Source: Acidimicrobiia bacterium UBA1281
GTDB taxonomy: Bacteria; Actinomycetota; Acidimicrobiia; Actinomarinales; Actinomarinaceae
Assembly (NCBI GenBank): GCA_002308095.1
Contig: DBUV01000023.1
Location: 1 to 17,536 of the forward strand
Length of the DNA: 17,536 nt
Reading direction: 5' to 3'
The notes beneath the pieces are model-generated. The model did not search any database. It saw only the letters and a program-made list of their open reading frames with translations, and was not told the origin of the DNA. Positions 1 through 7,152 of this stretch are shown piece after piece. The first letter of the stretch is position 1, and each line of letters starts with the position of its first letter. Both the position numbers and the translations under genes were made by a program.

Positions 1-108
1 ATGACTCTAGCGAGTGAAGTTGCATGTGCTCTAGGGGTAGACGAAGAAGCAGCTGTCGAAAAAATAAATCAATATCTTCCAGAAGAAGACCCAGACGACG
101 GTTTATAG
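1..108 (+). CDS. carD: CarD-family transcription regulator, C-terminal end (partial)
   Basis: The frame is open from base 1 and ends at the TAG at 106-108. The visible 35 residues contain SEVACALGVDEEAA followed by a short helix (VEKINQYL) and an acidic tail (PEEDPDDGL). This resembles the last helices of CarD-family proteins, which bind the RNA polymerase beta subunit and stabilise open promoter complexes at rRNA and other promoters. The resemblance is from memory and the fragment is short. Context helps: in actinobacteria carD commonly lies upstream of the ispD-ispF-cysS-rlmB cluster, and ispF follows here after 36 bases. The ATG at base 1 is probably an internal methionine, with the rest of the gene upstream of the window. 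The end of an unrelated acidic protein cannot be excluded. Confidence 0.55.
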   Translation: MTLASEVACALGVDEEAAVEKINQYLPEEDPDDGL

Positions 109-144
109 ACCACACATCAAATCTTTTACTAGAATAGGTTAGAA

Positions 145-615
145 ATGTTTATTGGTACCGGTTGGGATATACACAGGCATACAAATACTAAATCTCTGAA
201 ATTAGGAGGAGTTTCTTTTGATGAGGATGGTTTTGAAGGCCATTCAGATGGAGATATTTTACTGCATGCTTTGATTGATGCAATTTTAGGAGCTACATCC
301 AATAAAGATATCGGATATTACTTTCCCTCCGATGAAAAAACACCTAAGAATATTTCAAGCGTGGAAATGCTGGACAGTATTCTACATGAAATTAATTTTT
401 CACAATTTAAAATCAACAATATTGATATAACTATAATTTCTCAAAAAGTAAACGTGTCCTCAAAAAGAGATGAAATCGAGGAAAGCATTGCTAAGCTCGT
501 AGGTATTAATAAATCAAATATAAATGTTAAAGGCAAGTCTGTTGATCATTTAGGTCTTATTGGAAATAATGAAGCATCAGCAGCTCTAGTATCTATATTG
601 TTAACTAATGCTTAA
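145..615 (+). CDS. ispF: 2-C-methyl-D-erythritol 2,4-cyclodiphosphate synthase
   Basis: This enzyme converts CDP-methylerythritol 2-phosphate to the cyclic diphosphate with release of CMP, in the cytosolic MEP pathway to isoprenoids. At 156 residues it matches the family length of about 155-160. The N-terminal metal site is clear: GTGWDIH gives D8 and H10, and GHSDGDILLHAL gives H41 as third ligand. DIGYYFPS (56-63) matches the usual DIG..FP segment. The C-terminal nucleotide-binding loop is unusual: where the family usually has TTTEKLGFTGRGEG, this protein has KSVDHLGLIGNNEA (131-144), so the phosphate-contacting threonines and arginine appear replaced. The start at 145 keeps the canonical N-terminus; the Shine-Dalgarno sequence is weak. 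The last 8 bases overlap cysS, suggesting translational coupling. No ispD lies next to it in the window. Confidence 0.93.
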   Translation: MFIGTGWDIHRHTNTKSLKLGGVSFDEDGFEGHSDGDILLHALIDAILGATSNKDIGYYFPSDEKTPKNISSVEMLDSILHEINFSQFKINNIDITIISQKVNVSSKRDEIEESIAKLVGINKSNINVKGKSVDHLGLIGNNEASAALVSILLTNA

Positions 616-2005
616 GCTATACAACTCATACTCAAACTCACTAGAGGAAGTATTACTCTCAAAAGATAAAGTTAAAGTTTATTTATGCGGACCTACCGTA
701 CAGTCATCACCTCATATTGGACATGGAAGATCTGCAGTGGTCTTTGACTTTTTTATTAGGTACCTAAAGTATTTGGATTTTAATATTTCATTTGTTAGAA
801 ATATTACAGACATTGAAGATAAAATAATTCTTAAATCAGCTGAGCAGAATATTGATTTTAAGGAACTTGCTGAAAATGTAACAAAAGAGTTTAAAGATGC
901 GTATTCAAATTTAAATTGTATACCTCCAGATGTAGAACCAAAAGCAACTGAATATATTGATGAAATTCTGTTGTATATTCAAAAAATATTAGATGAAGAC
1001 ATGGGATATGTTTCTGGGTCAGGTGTATATTTTGATACAGCCTCGTATGCCGATTATTTAAAATTATCAGGTAGAAAACTCGATGAGGTAATTTCTGGAA
1101 CGAGAGTTGATATTGTGGAGGATAAAAAAGCCCCAGAAGATTTTGTTTTATGGAAATTTGCTAAAGAAGGGGAGCCATACTGGGAGTCTACATGGGGAAA
1201 GGGCAGACCGGGCTGGCACATTGAGTGTTCTGCCATGATTAATTCAATACTTGGTAATGATATTGATTTTCATTGTGGAGGTAACGATTTGATATTTCCT
1301 CATCATGAAAATGAATTAGCACAATCTAAAGCAGCTTATCCAGATAATGAATTTGTAAAATATTGGCTTCATAATGGAATGATTAATCTTTCTGGTAAAA
1401 AAATGTCTAAGTCGGAAGGAAATTCAAAATTTCTTAACGATTATATAGATGAATATGGAGGAGATGTAATGAGATTTTATTTTTTACGAGCTCAATACAG
1501 AAGTCCTCAAGAATTTAGTGAAGATCTCTTAATCGAATCAAAGACAACGTTTAAAAAAATTGTTGAGTTTGTGAGTACTGTAAAACCTGCACCAACCAAT
1601 AGTGAATTAATAAATTTATTTAAAAAATGTATGGACGATGACTTAAATACTCCAAAATTTATTGGAGAGGTTTTCACTCAGATTAATAATGCTGCAAGTC
1701 TTGATGAGAAAATGCTTGGTGACCTTAAATCAACATTAAGATATATATTTCAAATTCTTGGATTTACATTTGAAGAGACTTCTACAAAAAGAGTTTCTAT
1801 CGACGAAATTAAAATCTTTTTTGAAGGGTATGGAGTTTCATTTACATCAGTTGAACAAGCTATGAAGGATTTTTTAGTTATTCGAGAAACTTATCGGTCT
1901 AACAAAAAATATGAAATTGCAGACAATATGCGTACTGATGCTTTGAATATTGGAATAAAAATTGAAGATGGAAATGATAATGGTTGGTCTTGGAACAATA
2001 ATTGA
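608..2005 (+). CDS. cysS: Cysteinyl-tRNA synthetase (class I)
   Basis: It ligates cysteine to tRNA-Cys using ATP in the cytosol. At 465 residues it has the usual full length. The class I signatures are both present: HIGH at 36-39 (PHIGHGR) and KMSKS at 265-269. The tightly bound zinc that selects cysteine should be held by C27 (CGPT), C207 (HIECSAM), H232 and E236 (HHENE), the standard set. The C-terminal part (about 330-465) is the helical and anticodon-binding region. The full length and complete tRNA-synthetase C-terminus favour cysS over the shorter mycothiol ligase paralogue mshC. The start at 608 overlaps ispF by 8 bases, and the 3' end overlaps rlmB, consistent with one transcript ispF-cysS-rlmB. 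Confidence 0.96.
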   Translation: MLKLYNSYSNSLEEVLLSKDKVKVYLCGPTVQSSPHIGHGRSAVVFDFFIRYLKYLDFNISFVRNITDIEDKIILKSAEQNIDFKELAENVTKEFKDAYSNLNCIPPDVEPKATEYIDEILLYIQKILDEDMGYVSGSGVYFDTASYADYLKLSGRKLDEVISGTRVDIVEDKKAPEDFVLWKFAKEGEPYWESTWGKGRPGWHIECSAMINSILGNDIDFHCGGNDLIFPHHENELAQSKAAYPDNEFVKYWLHNGMINLSGKKMSKSEGNSKFLNDYIDEYGGDVMRFYFLRAQYRSPQEFSEDLLIESKTTFKKIVEFVSTVKPAPTNSELINLFKKCMDDDLNTPKFIGEVFTQINNAASLDEKMLGDLKSTLRYIFQILGFTFEETSTKRVSIDEIKIFFEGYGVSFTSVEQAMKDFLVIRETYRSNKKYEIADNMRTDALNIGIKIEDGNDNGWSWNNN

Positions 2006-2696
2006 AGGAAAGAATGCTGTCCTTTCAGTAATAGAATCTGGTAGAGCAACAAGTATCGGCTATTTGGATAATGAGCGGTTATCTGAGGAGATTCAAAATA
2101 TCTTAAATCTAGCTGTTCAAAATAAAATTGAACTCAAAGCTTATTCCTCAAAGGAGGAATGGCCATATCACTCTAGGCATTCAATTGTTGCAATTTGTCG
2201 ACCAAAAAAAACATTTAAAGAAAAAGATTTAGATAAGTTAAAAAAAACCAAGTTTATCGTATGTGACCATATTCAAGATACAAATAATATAGGTGCGATT
2301 GCAAGAAGTGCTGCAGCCTTTAATTTTGAAGCAATTGCAATACCCTTAAAAAGATCTGTAAAAATAACTGAACGTACATTTTCAATAGCAAGTGGTGGAT
2401 TAGAGAAGGTAGATATTATTTTTTACAACTCTATATTTTCACTAATTAAAAAACTGAAATCTATGAATGTCTGGACTATTGGTTTAGATATGAGTGGTAA
2501 AGAAGAAGTCAATAATGTCGATTTCCAAAGTCATAACTTTGCCTTATTTCTAGGTTCTGAAGAAAATGGTCTCAGTAAAGAAGTACAGAAAAAGCTAGAT
2601 TTAATTGTACGTATAAATATGGAAAATGATATGGAATCTCTAAATGTGTCAGTTTCAGCTGCAATAGCAATGCATCAATTATTTATTAAAAAATAA
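1980..2696 (+). CDS. rlmB: 23S rRNA (guanosine-2'-O-)-methyltransferase, TrmH/SpoU (SPOUT) family
   Basis: RlmB methylates the ribose 2'-OH of a guanosine in the 23S peptidyl transferase region (G2251 in E. coli) using S-adenosylmethionine. The N-terminal 75 or so residues, beginning with the typical IIEGKNAVL, form the L30e-like RNA-binding domain. The SPOUT knot domain shows its three motifs: NNIGAIARSA (from residue 102), LGSEENGLS (around 191-199) and SLNVSVSAA (220-228). I start at ATG 1980, giving 238 residues and the usual short lead before IIEGKNAV. The frame is open further back to ATGs at 1974 and 1968 and a TTG at 1962, all inside cysS; no strong Shine-Dalgarno decides between them. 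Position after cysS is conserved in many bacteria. RlmB and other TrmH-family proteins are hard to separate by sequence alone, and context supports RlmB. Confidence 0.88.
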   Translation: MVGLGTIIEGKNAVLSVIESGRATSIGYLDNERLSEEIQNILNLAVQNKIELKAYSSKEEWPYHSRHSIVAICRPKKTFKEKDLDKLKKTKFIVCDHIQDTNNIGAIARSAAAFNFEAIAIPLKRSVKITERTFSIASGGLEKVDIIFYNSIFSLIKKLKSMNVWTIGLDMSGKEEVNNVDFQSHNFALFLGSEENGLSKEVQKKLDLIVRINMENDMESLNVSVSAAIAMHQLFIKK

Positions 2697-2697
2697 A

Positions 2698-2725
2698 TTA
2701 ACTCAATATATATTTTTGCTATCAT
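2698..2725 (+). promoter_or_regulatory. Possible promoter for tRNA-Thr
   Basis: The 39 bases between rlmB and the tRNA hold TTAACT (2698-2703), a 16-base spacer and TATCAT (2720-2725), which match 4/6 and 5/6 of the sigma-70 type consensus. Initiation about 7 bases later would begin some 4 bases before the tRNA 5' end. The region is AT-rich, so chance matches are likely. The placement is what makes it plausible. Confidence 0.4.
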
Positions 2726-2735
2726 TTTACTATTC

Positions 2736-2807
2736 GCCGGAGTAGCTCAGTGGTAGAGCAACGCACTTGTAATGCGTAGGTCAGGGGTTCAACTCCCCTC
2801 TCCGGCT
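2736..2807 (+). tRNA. tRNA-Thr, anticodon TGT (UGU)
   Basis: A full cloverleaf can be folded by eye. The 7-bp acceptor stem pairs 2736-2742 with 2800-2806. The D arm pairs 2745-2748 with 2756-2759. The 5-bp anticodon stem pairs 2761-2765 with 2773-2777 around the loop CTTGTAA, which places TGT at 2768-2770. The T arm pairs 2783-2787 with 2795-2799 around TTCAACT. All stems are perfect Watson-Crick. The discriminator base is T2807, and no CCA is encoded, so CCA must be added by tRNA nucleotidyltransferase. The anticodon UGU reads threonine codons, chiefly ACA and ACG. Confidence 0.97.
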
Positions 2808-2811
2808 CTCA

Positions 2812-3657
2812 GTGAAAAACTACTACTCAACATTAAAAACTATTTTTTTTATAATTGTCGGTTTACATTTCTCACTATATTTTTTTGGAATCTTAAGACC
2901 ATCAGTGATATATGATTATGTAGATTACTGGCCAGTAACCCTAATTCCACTTTTCTTAATTTTAGTTCCAAGGACAAGGTTGATATCCGAAGCTATTAAG
3001 TTTTATTCGTACGCTTTATTGATTTCAATTGGAATACTTTTTTTACTTGGACATCTAATGAGTGCTCCTTTTTTAGGGACATATTCTACTGATTACTCTT
3101 TTGAAAATTTAGAGTTAAAAAATGAAGAAACTTATAAGGTAATTATCAACGAAGATAATTCTATAATTCTTGAGTCCTTTGAGGGAAGTGGCTACAAAAT
3201 TGATATCATTGACAAGCCTGGCGATTCAGGTTATCCGGAAGCTATCGAGACCTTGGTCGGAAACCCTCTTGGAGTAATTTTTAGAGGGGTTAATACAAGC
3301 CCGTTATTAAAAGTAAAAGGTTGGGAGATTCAGTTAGGAACTAGTAATAGTTGGGAACTAGATATTTTCTCCATTGATTCAGATCTAGACCTTAATAATT
3401 TAGAAATTACAAAAGCTAATTTATCGGGAACAGGAACTATAAATCTTGGTGAGAATCTAAGATTAGAAAAATTGCTAATAAATGGAGTGTATGAGGTAAA
3501 TGTATCTAAAAATTTACCAATTGTTGTTTCAGGAAATGCAGAAACACCATCTAGCTGGATAAATGCTAGCATTGGTACTTTGAATAATGTTAATGAATCA
3601 TATAGATTATTAGTTGAAATTGTAGATGGTTCAGAAGTAATATTTAATGATGAATGA
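2812..3657 (+). CDS. Unidentified membrane protein with a C-terminal beta-rich extracytoplasmic domain
   Basis: I do not recognise a firm family. The 281-residue protein has three predicted membrane segments at about 10-28, 39-53 and 64-82. They are followed by about 195 residues rich in short alternating strands and Gly/Asn turns, such as LSGTGTINLGENLRLEKLL. This layout resembles LiaF/toast-rack or DUF4097-type proteins, in which a few membrane helices precede a beta-solenoid-like domain, but that is a weak impression. The start is a GTG only 4 bases after the tRNA-Thr gene with no Shine-Dalgarno; the next in-frame ATG (3058) would remove the membrane segments. It ends 9 bases before the first permease gene of the ABC importer, so it probably shares that transcript and might be an accessory membrane factor. 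Confidence 0.75.
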   Translation: MKNYYSTLKTIFFIIVGLHFSLYFFGILRPSVIYDYVDYWPVTLIPLFLILVPRTRLISEAIKFYSYALLISIGILFLLGHLMSAPFLGTYSTDYSFENLELKNEETYKVIINEDNSIILESFEGSGYKIDIIDKPGDSGYPEAIETLVGNPLGVIFRGVNTSPLLKVKGWEIQLGTSNSWELDIFSIDSDLDLNNLEITKANLSGTGTINLGENLRLEKLLINGVYEVNVSKNLPIVVSGNAETPSSWINASIGTLNNVNESYRLLVEIVDGSEVIFNDE

Positions 3658-3666
3658 AAGAGATTT

Positions 3667-4584
3667 ATGATTGATCAACTTGGTAATGGGCTTCTTTTAG
3701 GAATAATTATTTCAGTAGCTTCTGTAGCTTTGTCTTTGCTATACAGCGTTACTAGGATTGTAAATTTTGCACATGGTGAAATTATCGCTTTAGGGGCAAT
3801 CCTGACGCTTTTTTTCTCAAATCCGGTTGATTCAAGAGTCATCTACTTAGACCGATTTTCACCACTTGGAATGGACTTCTTTATTTCAGCTGCCTTAGCA
3901 GTAATTTTATGTGGAGTTTTTGGAGGATTGCTTGAGTTATGCTTATTTAGACCTCTTCGAAAAGCTGAAGTTGGAAACATTGCAATATTAGTTGTGACTA
4001 TTGGCTTATCAATATTTATAAGACATTTATATCTTATTTTTGCAACAGGTCGAGTTCAAAACTTTCCTCTTGAATTAGAGAGAAGGGTAACATATTTATT
4101 TTTTGATATGACTCCTAGAAATTTCAGAGTACTTATTGCTGGCTTAGTAGTAATGGTATTGATTGGGTTATTTTTAACCTTTACCAGAATTGGAAAAGCA
4201 ATGAGAGCCGTTAGAGACTCTGGTGAGCTTGCAAGTATTTCAGGTATTAATTCTGATAATATTATTTTGTTTACATGGATATCATCAAGCATGCTCGCGG
4301 GTCTTGCTGGTATATTTCAAGCAATAATAAATGATGTTAGATACAATATGGGCTTCTTGATACTGCTTTTAATTTTTGCAGGAACAGTTTTGGGAGGTAT
4401 TGGTACATCATTTGGCGCTATGGTAGGTGGATTACTTATTGGTATATTTGTACAAGTTTCAGTAGCTTTTCCATTTATGGAAGGTCATACTGAGGCAAAA
4501 AATGCTGTTGCATTAGCAATTATGATTGTAATTCTTTTGTTTAGACCTCAGGGGATATTTGGCCAAAAAGAAAGAATTTCATGA
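3667..4584 (+). CDS. livH: Branched-chain amino acid-type ABC transporter permease, LivH family
   Basis: This is one of two inner-membrane subunits of a hydrophobic amino acid (HAAT) uptake transporter. The 305-residue protein is almost wholly hydrophobic. It opens with GLLLGIIISVASVALSLLYS and has the LivH signature region VNFAHGEIIALGA near residues 33-45. The cytoplasmic loop GKAMRAVRDSGELASISGIN, near residues 177-196, is the segment that contacts the ATPase. The C-terminus ends with a FRPQGIFG motif typical of these permeases. The ATG is preceded by a purine-rich GAAAGAGA ribosome binding site that overlaps the end of the preceding gene. It overlaps livM by 4 bases (ATGA). Substrate could be leucine/isoleucine/valine, other amino acids, amides or urea; sequence alone does not settle it. 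Confidence 0.92.
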   Translation: MIDQLGNGLLLGIIISVASVALSLLYSVTRIVNFAHGEIIALGAILTLFFSNPVDSRVIYLDRFSPLGMDFFISAALAVILCGVFGGLLELCLFRPLRKAEVGNIAILVVTIGLSIFIRHLYLIFATGRVQNFPLELERRVTYLFFDMTPRNFRVLIAGLVVMVLIGLFLTFTRIGKAMRAVRDSGELASISGINSDNIILFTWISSSMLAGLAGIFQAIINDVRYNMGFLILLLIFAGTVLGGIGTSFGAMVGGLLIGIFVQVSVAFPFMEGHTEAKNAVALAIMIVILLFRPQGIFGQKERIS

Positions 4585-5636
4585 AAATCTCATCTAAATG
4601 GATAACTACAATCTTATTAACATTTTTATCTATAGCTTTAGTATTTGTGCTAAATCCTGATGGCCAGTTGAGAATACTTGCTAACCTTCTCACTTTTGCA
4701 GGAATTTATGCACTTGCAGCTATAGGTTTGAACGTACACTTCGGTTTAACTGGATTACTAAACTTTGGACATGCTTCTTTCATGGGTGTCGGAGCATATG
4801 TAACACTTCTTTTAATTCCACATGCAGCCGGAAGAGAAGGAGAAATAAATGAAAATGGCCTTCCATTCCTTGCTGCTTTAGCTATCGGGATTGTTGCAGC
4901 AGCACTTTTTGGATTACTTTTGGGTCTTCCAGCAATGAGACTAAGGGGAGATTATTTAGCAATAGTAACTATTGCTGCGGCGGAAATTTTTAGATTATTA
5001 ATCAGAGACCTCGAGTCTATTACAGGAGGAGTATATGGGATAATAAATTTCTCAGACGCTCTTCAGAAATATCGACCAGTCTTTTTTGATGAAGCCGTAG
5101 CTAGGCTTGATTTAGCACCAGCTCAAATATGGGTTGGGTTATTGTCTTGGTTAACTGTATTTATTGTTTTATTACTACTTAAAAGATTAAGTGCTTCTCC
5201 ATGGGGAAGAGCTCTAAGAGCAGTAAGAGAAGATGAAGATGCAGTTCGAGCATTAGGGAAAAATGCTGTCTGGCTAAAATTACAAAGCTTTATGCTTGGA
5301 GCTGGTATCGCTGGTATCGCAGGTGTCTTCCTTGCATTCAATTATGGATCTGTTCAAACAACAATATTTGTACCTTTATTGACCTTTTATGTTTGGGCAA
5401 TAATGATTCTTGGGGGAGTTGGTAGTTTAACGGGACCAATATTTGGATCTATAATTTTCTGGGCAATTATTTCCGAAACAGATAAAATAGCATCTTTAAT
5501 TTTTGAGAATGCAGATGGACAACAATTAGCAGGTGTTAGATTCATGCTTGTTGGATTACTAATAATGATGCTTATGATTTTTAGACCCAGTGGCCTACTT
5601 GGAAAAAAAGAGGAGTTGCTACTAAATGTCAAATAA
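4581..5636 (+). CDS. livM: Branched-chain amino acid-type ABC transporter permease, LivM family
   Basis: This is the second permease subunit of the importer. The 351-residue hydrophobic protein contains ALAAIGLNVHFGLTGLLNFG and then HASFMGVGAYVT, the LivM hallmark. The ATPase-contact loop reads GRALRAVREDEDAVRALGKN (about 211-230), followed by the conserved AGIAGIAGVFLAF and GGVGSLTGPIFGS segments. It ends with FRPSGLLGKKEEL, matching the usual C-terminus. An ATGA overlap with livH at the start and an 11-base overlap with livG at the end indicate translational coupling in one operon. Length is normal for the family, though the N-terminal extension often seen in E. coli-type LivM is absent. 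Confidence 0.93.
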   Translation: MKISSKWITTILLTFLSIALVFVLNPDGQLRILANLLTFAGIYALAAIGLNVHFGLTGLLNFGHASFMGVGAYVTLLLIPHAAGREGEINENGLPFLAALAIGIVAAALFGLLLGLPAMRLRGDYLAIVTIAAAEIFRLLIRDLESITGGVYGIINFSDALQKYRPVFFDEAVARLDLAPAQIWVGLLSWLTVFIVLLLLKRLSASPWGRALRAVREDEDAVRALGKNAVWLKLQSFMLGAGIAGIAGVFLAFNYGSVQTTIFVPLLTFYVWAIMILGGVGSLTGPIFGSIIFWAIISETDKIASLIFENADGQQLAGVRFMLVGLLIMMLMIFRPSGLLGKKEELLLNVK

Positions 5637-6396
5637 ATTATTAGAAGTAAAAAATTTAAAAAAAACTTTTGGAGGATTAAAAGCAGTAGATATCGAGAAC
5701 CTCTCATTTAATAAAAATGAATTAACATCTGTGATTGGGCCCAATGGAGCAGGAAAAACTACTTTTTTTGACTTAGTTTCAAGATTTCAACAACAAGATA
5801 TTGGGGAAATTTACTTTAAAGATAAAAAGATTACAAAGAGCCAACCCTATAAAGTATCAAGACTTGGTTTAATCAGAACATTTCAATTAACAAAAGTTTT
5901 TGACAGAATGACAGTATTGGAAAATTTAATGTTTTCAGGTTCAAGTATTAAAAATGACTCATTTTTTCAGTCTATTATCAGTACATCTTCTAGTAAAAAA
6001 TATGAAAAAGGTTTGAAAGATAAAGCATTTGAAATCATGAAAGACTTGAATATTGAAAAAATGTCTGAATCTTACGCACGTGAACTATCTGGTGGACAGA
6101 AAAAGTTACTCGAATTAGGAAGATCTCTAATGAAGAATCCAGAGCTACTCATGCTTGACGAACCTTTAGCCGGAGTAAATCCAAAACTTGCTGAAGATCT
6201 TCTTGAAAAAATTAAAAATTTATCAGATCAGGGAATAACAATACTCATGGTTGAACATAATATTGAAGCAGTCATGAAGATATCTGAACGAGTGGTTGTT
6301 CTAGCAGAAGGACAAGTAATTGCAGAAGGTTCACCTCAAGACGTACGGAACAACAATAAGGTAATAGAAGCATATTTGGGTACAGCTGATGAATAG
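5626..6396 (+). CDS. livG: Branched-chain amino acid-type ABC transporter ATPase, LivG family
   Basis: This is one of two ATPases that power the importer at the cytoplasmic membrane face. Walker A is GPNGAGKT (38-45), the ABC signature is LSGGQ (154-158), Walker B is LLMLDEP with D178 and E179, and the switch histidine is H211 in VEHN. All ATPase elements are intact. The segment RTFQLTKVFDRMTVLENLM is the usual LivG Q-loop region, and the protein ends in the family-typical EAYLG. At 256 residues it has the normal LivG length. It overlaps livM by 11 bases and livF by 8. Confidence 0.95.
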   Translation: MSNKLLEVKNLKKTFGGLKAVDIENLSFNKNELTSVIGPNGAGKTTFFDLVSRFQQQDIGEIYFKDKKITKSQPYKVSRLGLIRTFQLTKVFDRMTVLENLMFSGSSIKNDSFFQSIISTSSSKKYEKGLKDKAFEIMKDLNIEKMSESYARELSGGQKKLLELGRSLMKNPELLMLDEPLAGVNPKLAEDLLEKIKNLSDQGITILMVEHNIEAVMKISERVVVLAEGQVIAEGSPQDVRNNNKVIEAYLGTADE

Positions 6397-7105
6397 AGCT
6401 ATTTTGGAATGTAATGGTATTGCCGCTGGTTATGTAAAGGGGTTGAATATATTACAAGGTGTCGACCTAGTAGTTTCTGAAGGTGAAATAGTATCAATAA
6501 TTGGACCTAATGGAGCAGGAAAGTCAACTCTACTAAAAGCCATCATGGGCTTATTAAATATTTCAGCAGGACGTTTTTTTATAGAAGGTATAGAAAAAAC
6601 AAATTTACCAACGCATAAAATAGTTAATGAAGGTGTTGGTTATGTTCCACAAGTAGAAAATGTATTTCCATCTTTAACTATTGAAGAAAATTTAGAAATG
6701 GGATCTTGGTCACTAGGAAAAAAAGGAAAACAAAGTATTGAAAAGTTATTTCAAGATTTTCCTTTGCTGAACGAAAGAAGAAAAGAAAAAGCTGGAAATT
6801 TATCTGGAGGACAAAGACAGATTTTGGCACTAGCCAGAGCTTTAGTAACATCTCCAAAACTTCTTCTACTAGACGAGCCTTCAGCTGGTCTTTCACCATT
6901 AGCAATAGATGATGTATTCAAAACAATTAAAGAAATTAATGAAAAAGGAGTCCCTATTCTTCTTGTTGAGCAAAATGCAAAGAGAGCTTTAAAGTTTAGT
7001 GATAGAGGTTACGTATTAGATCAAGGTAGAAACGCCTACCAAGGAACGGGTAAAGACTTACTTGATGACCCTAGAGTTGTTGACCTTTATTTAGGTAAGA
7101 TGTAA
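6389..7105 (+). CDS. livF: Branched-chain amino acid-type ABC transporter ATPase, LivF family
   Basis: This is the second ATPase of the importer. Walker A is GPNGAGKS (39-46), the signature is LSGGQ (138-142), and Walker B is LLLLDEP with D162 and E163. In place of the switch histidine it has Q195 in VEQNA, which is normal for LivF-type subunits and fits an asymmetric LivG/LivF pair. The segment GVGYVPQVENVFPSLTIEENL is the Q-loop region typical of LivF. At 238 residues it is full length. It is the last gene of the plus-strand unit; its stop lies directly at the A-tract of the terminator downstream. Confidence 0.95.
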   Translation: MNRAILECNGIAAGYVKGLNILQGVDLVVSEGEIVSIIGPNGAGKSTLLKAIMGLLNISAGRFFIEGIEKTNLPTHKIVNEGVGYVPQVENVFPSLTIEENLEMGSWSLGKKGKQSIEKLFQDFPLLNERRKEKAGNLSGGQRQILALARALVTSPKLLLLDEPSAGLSPLAIDDVFKTIKEINEKGVPILLVEQNAKRALKFSDRGYVLDQGRNAYQGTGKDLLDDPRVVDLYLGKM

Positions 7106-7135
7106 AAAAAAGGCCTGTTTTCACAGGCCTTTTTT
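7104..7135. terminator. Bidirectional rho-independent terminator between livF and livK
   Basis: A perfect 8-bp inverted repeat, AGGCCTGT (7111-7118) and ACAGGCCT (7123-7130), has a TTTC loop. It is flanked by seven A's on the left and five T's on the right, so the stem can extend by A-T pairs. On the plus strand it is a GC-rich hairpin followed by T's that ends the liv permease/ATPase unit. On the minus strand it equally ends livK, whose stop is at 7153. Confidence 0.9.
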
Positions 7136-7152
7136 CAATTCTTTTTTAAGAA

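Noticed and set aside
395..412. TTTCACAA-like half sites within ispF, and a similar one near 9645-9655
   Set aside because: They are single half sites inside coding sequence with no matching second arm, so they are not credible Rex operators.
1054..1236. Minus-strand frame inside cysS
   Set aside because: It is a shadow of conserved cysS sequence with no ribosome binding site or recognisable product.
608..2005. Assignment of the cysteinyl synthetase as mycothiol ligase MshC
   Set aside because: At 465 residues it has the full C-terminal region of CysRS, and it lies beside rlmB, the normal cysS context.
5387..5707. Minus-strand 106-codon frame across the livM/livG junction
   Set aside because: It overlaps two intact conserved genes and its translation resembles reversed hydrophobic and Walker-region codons, with no independent evidence.
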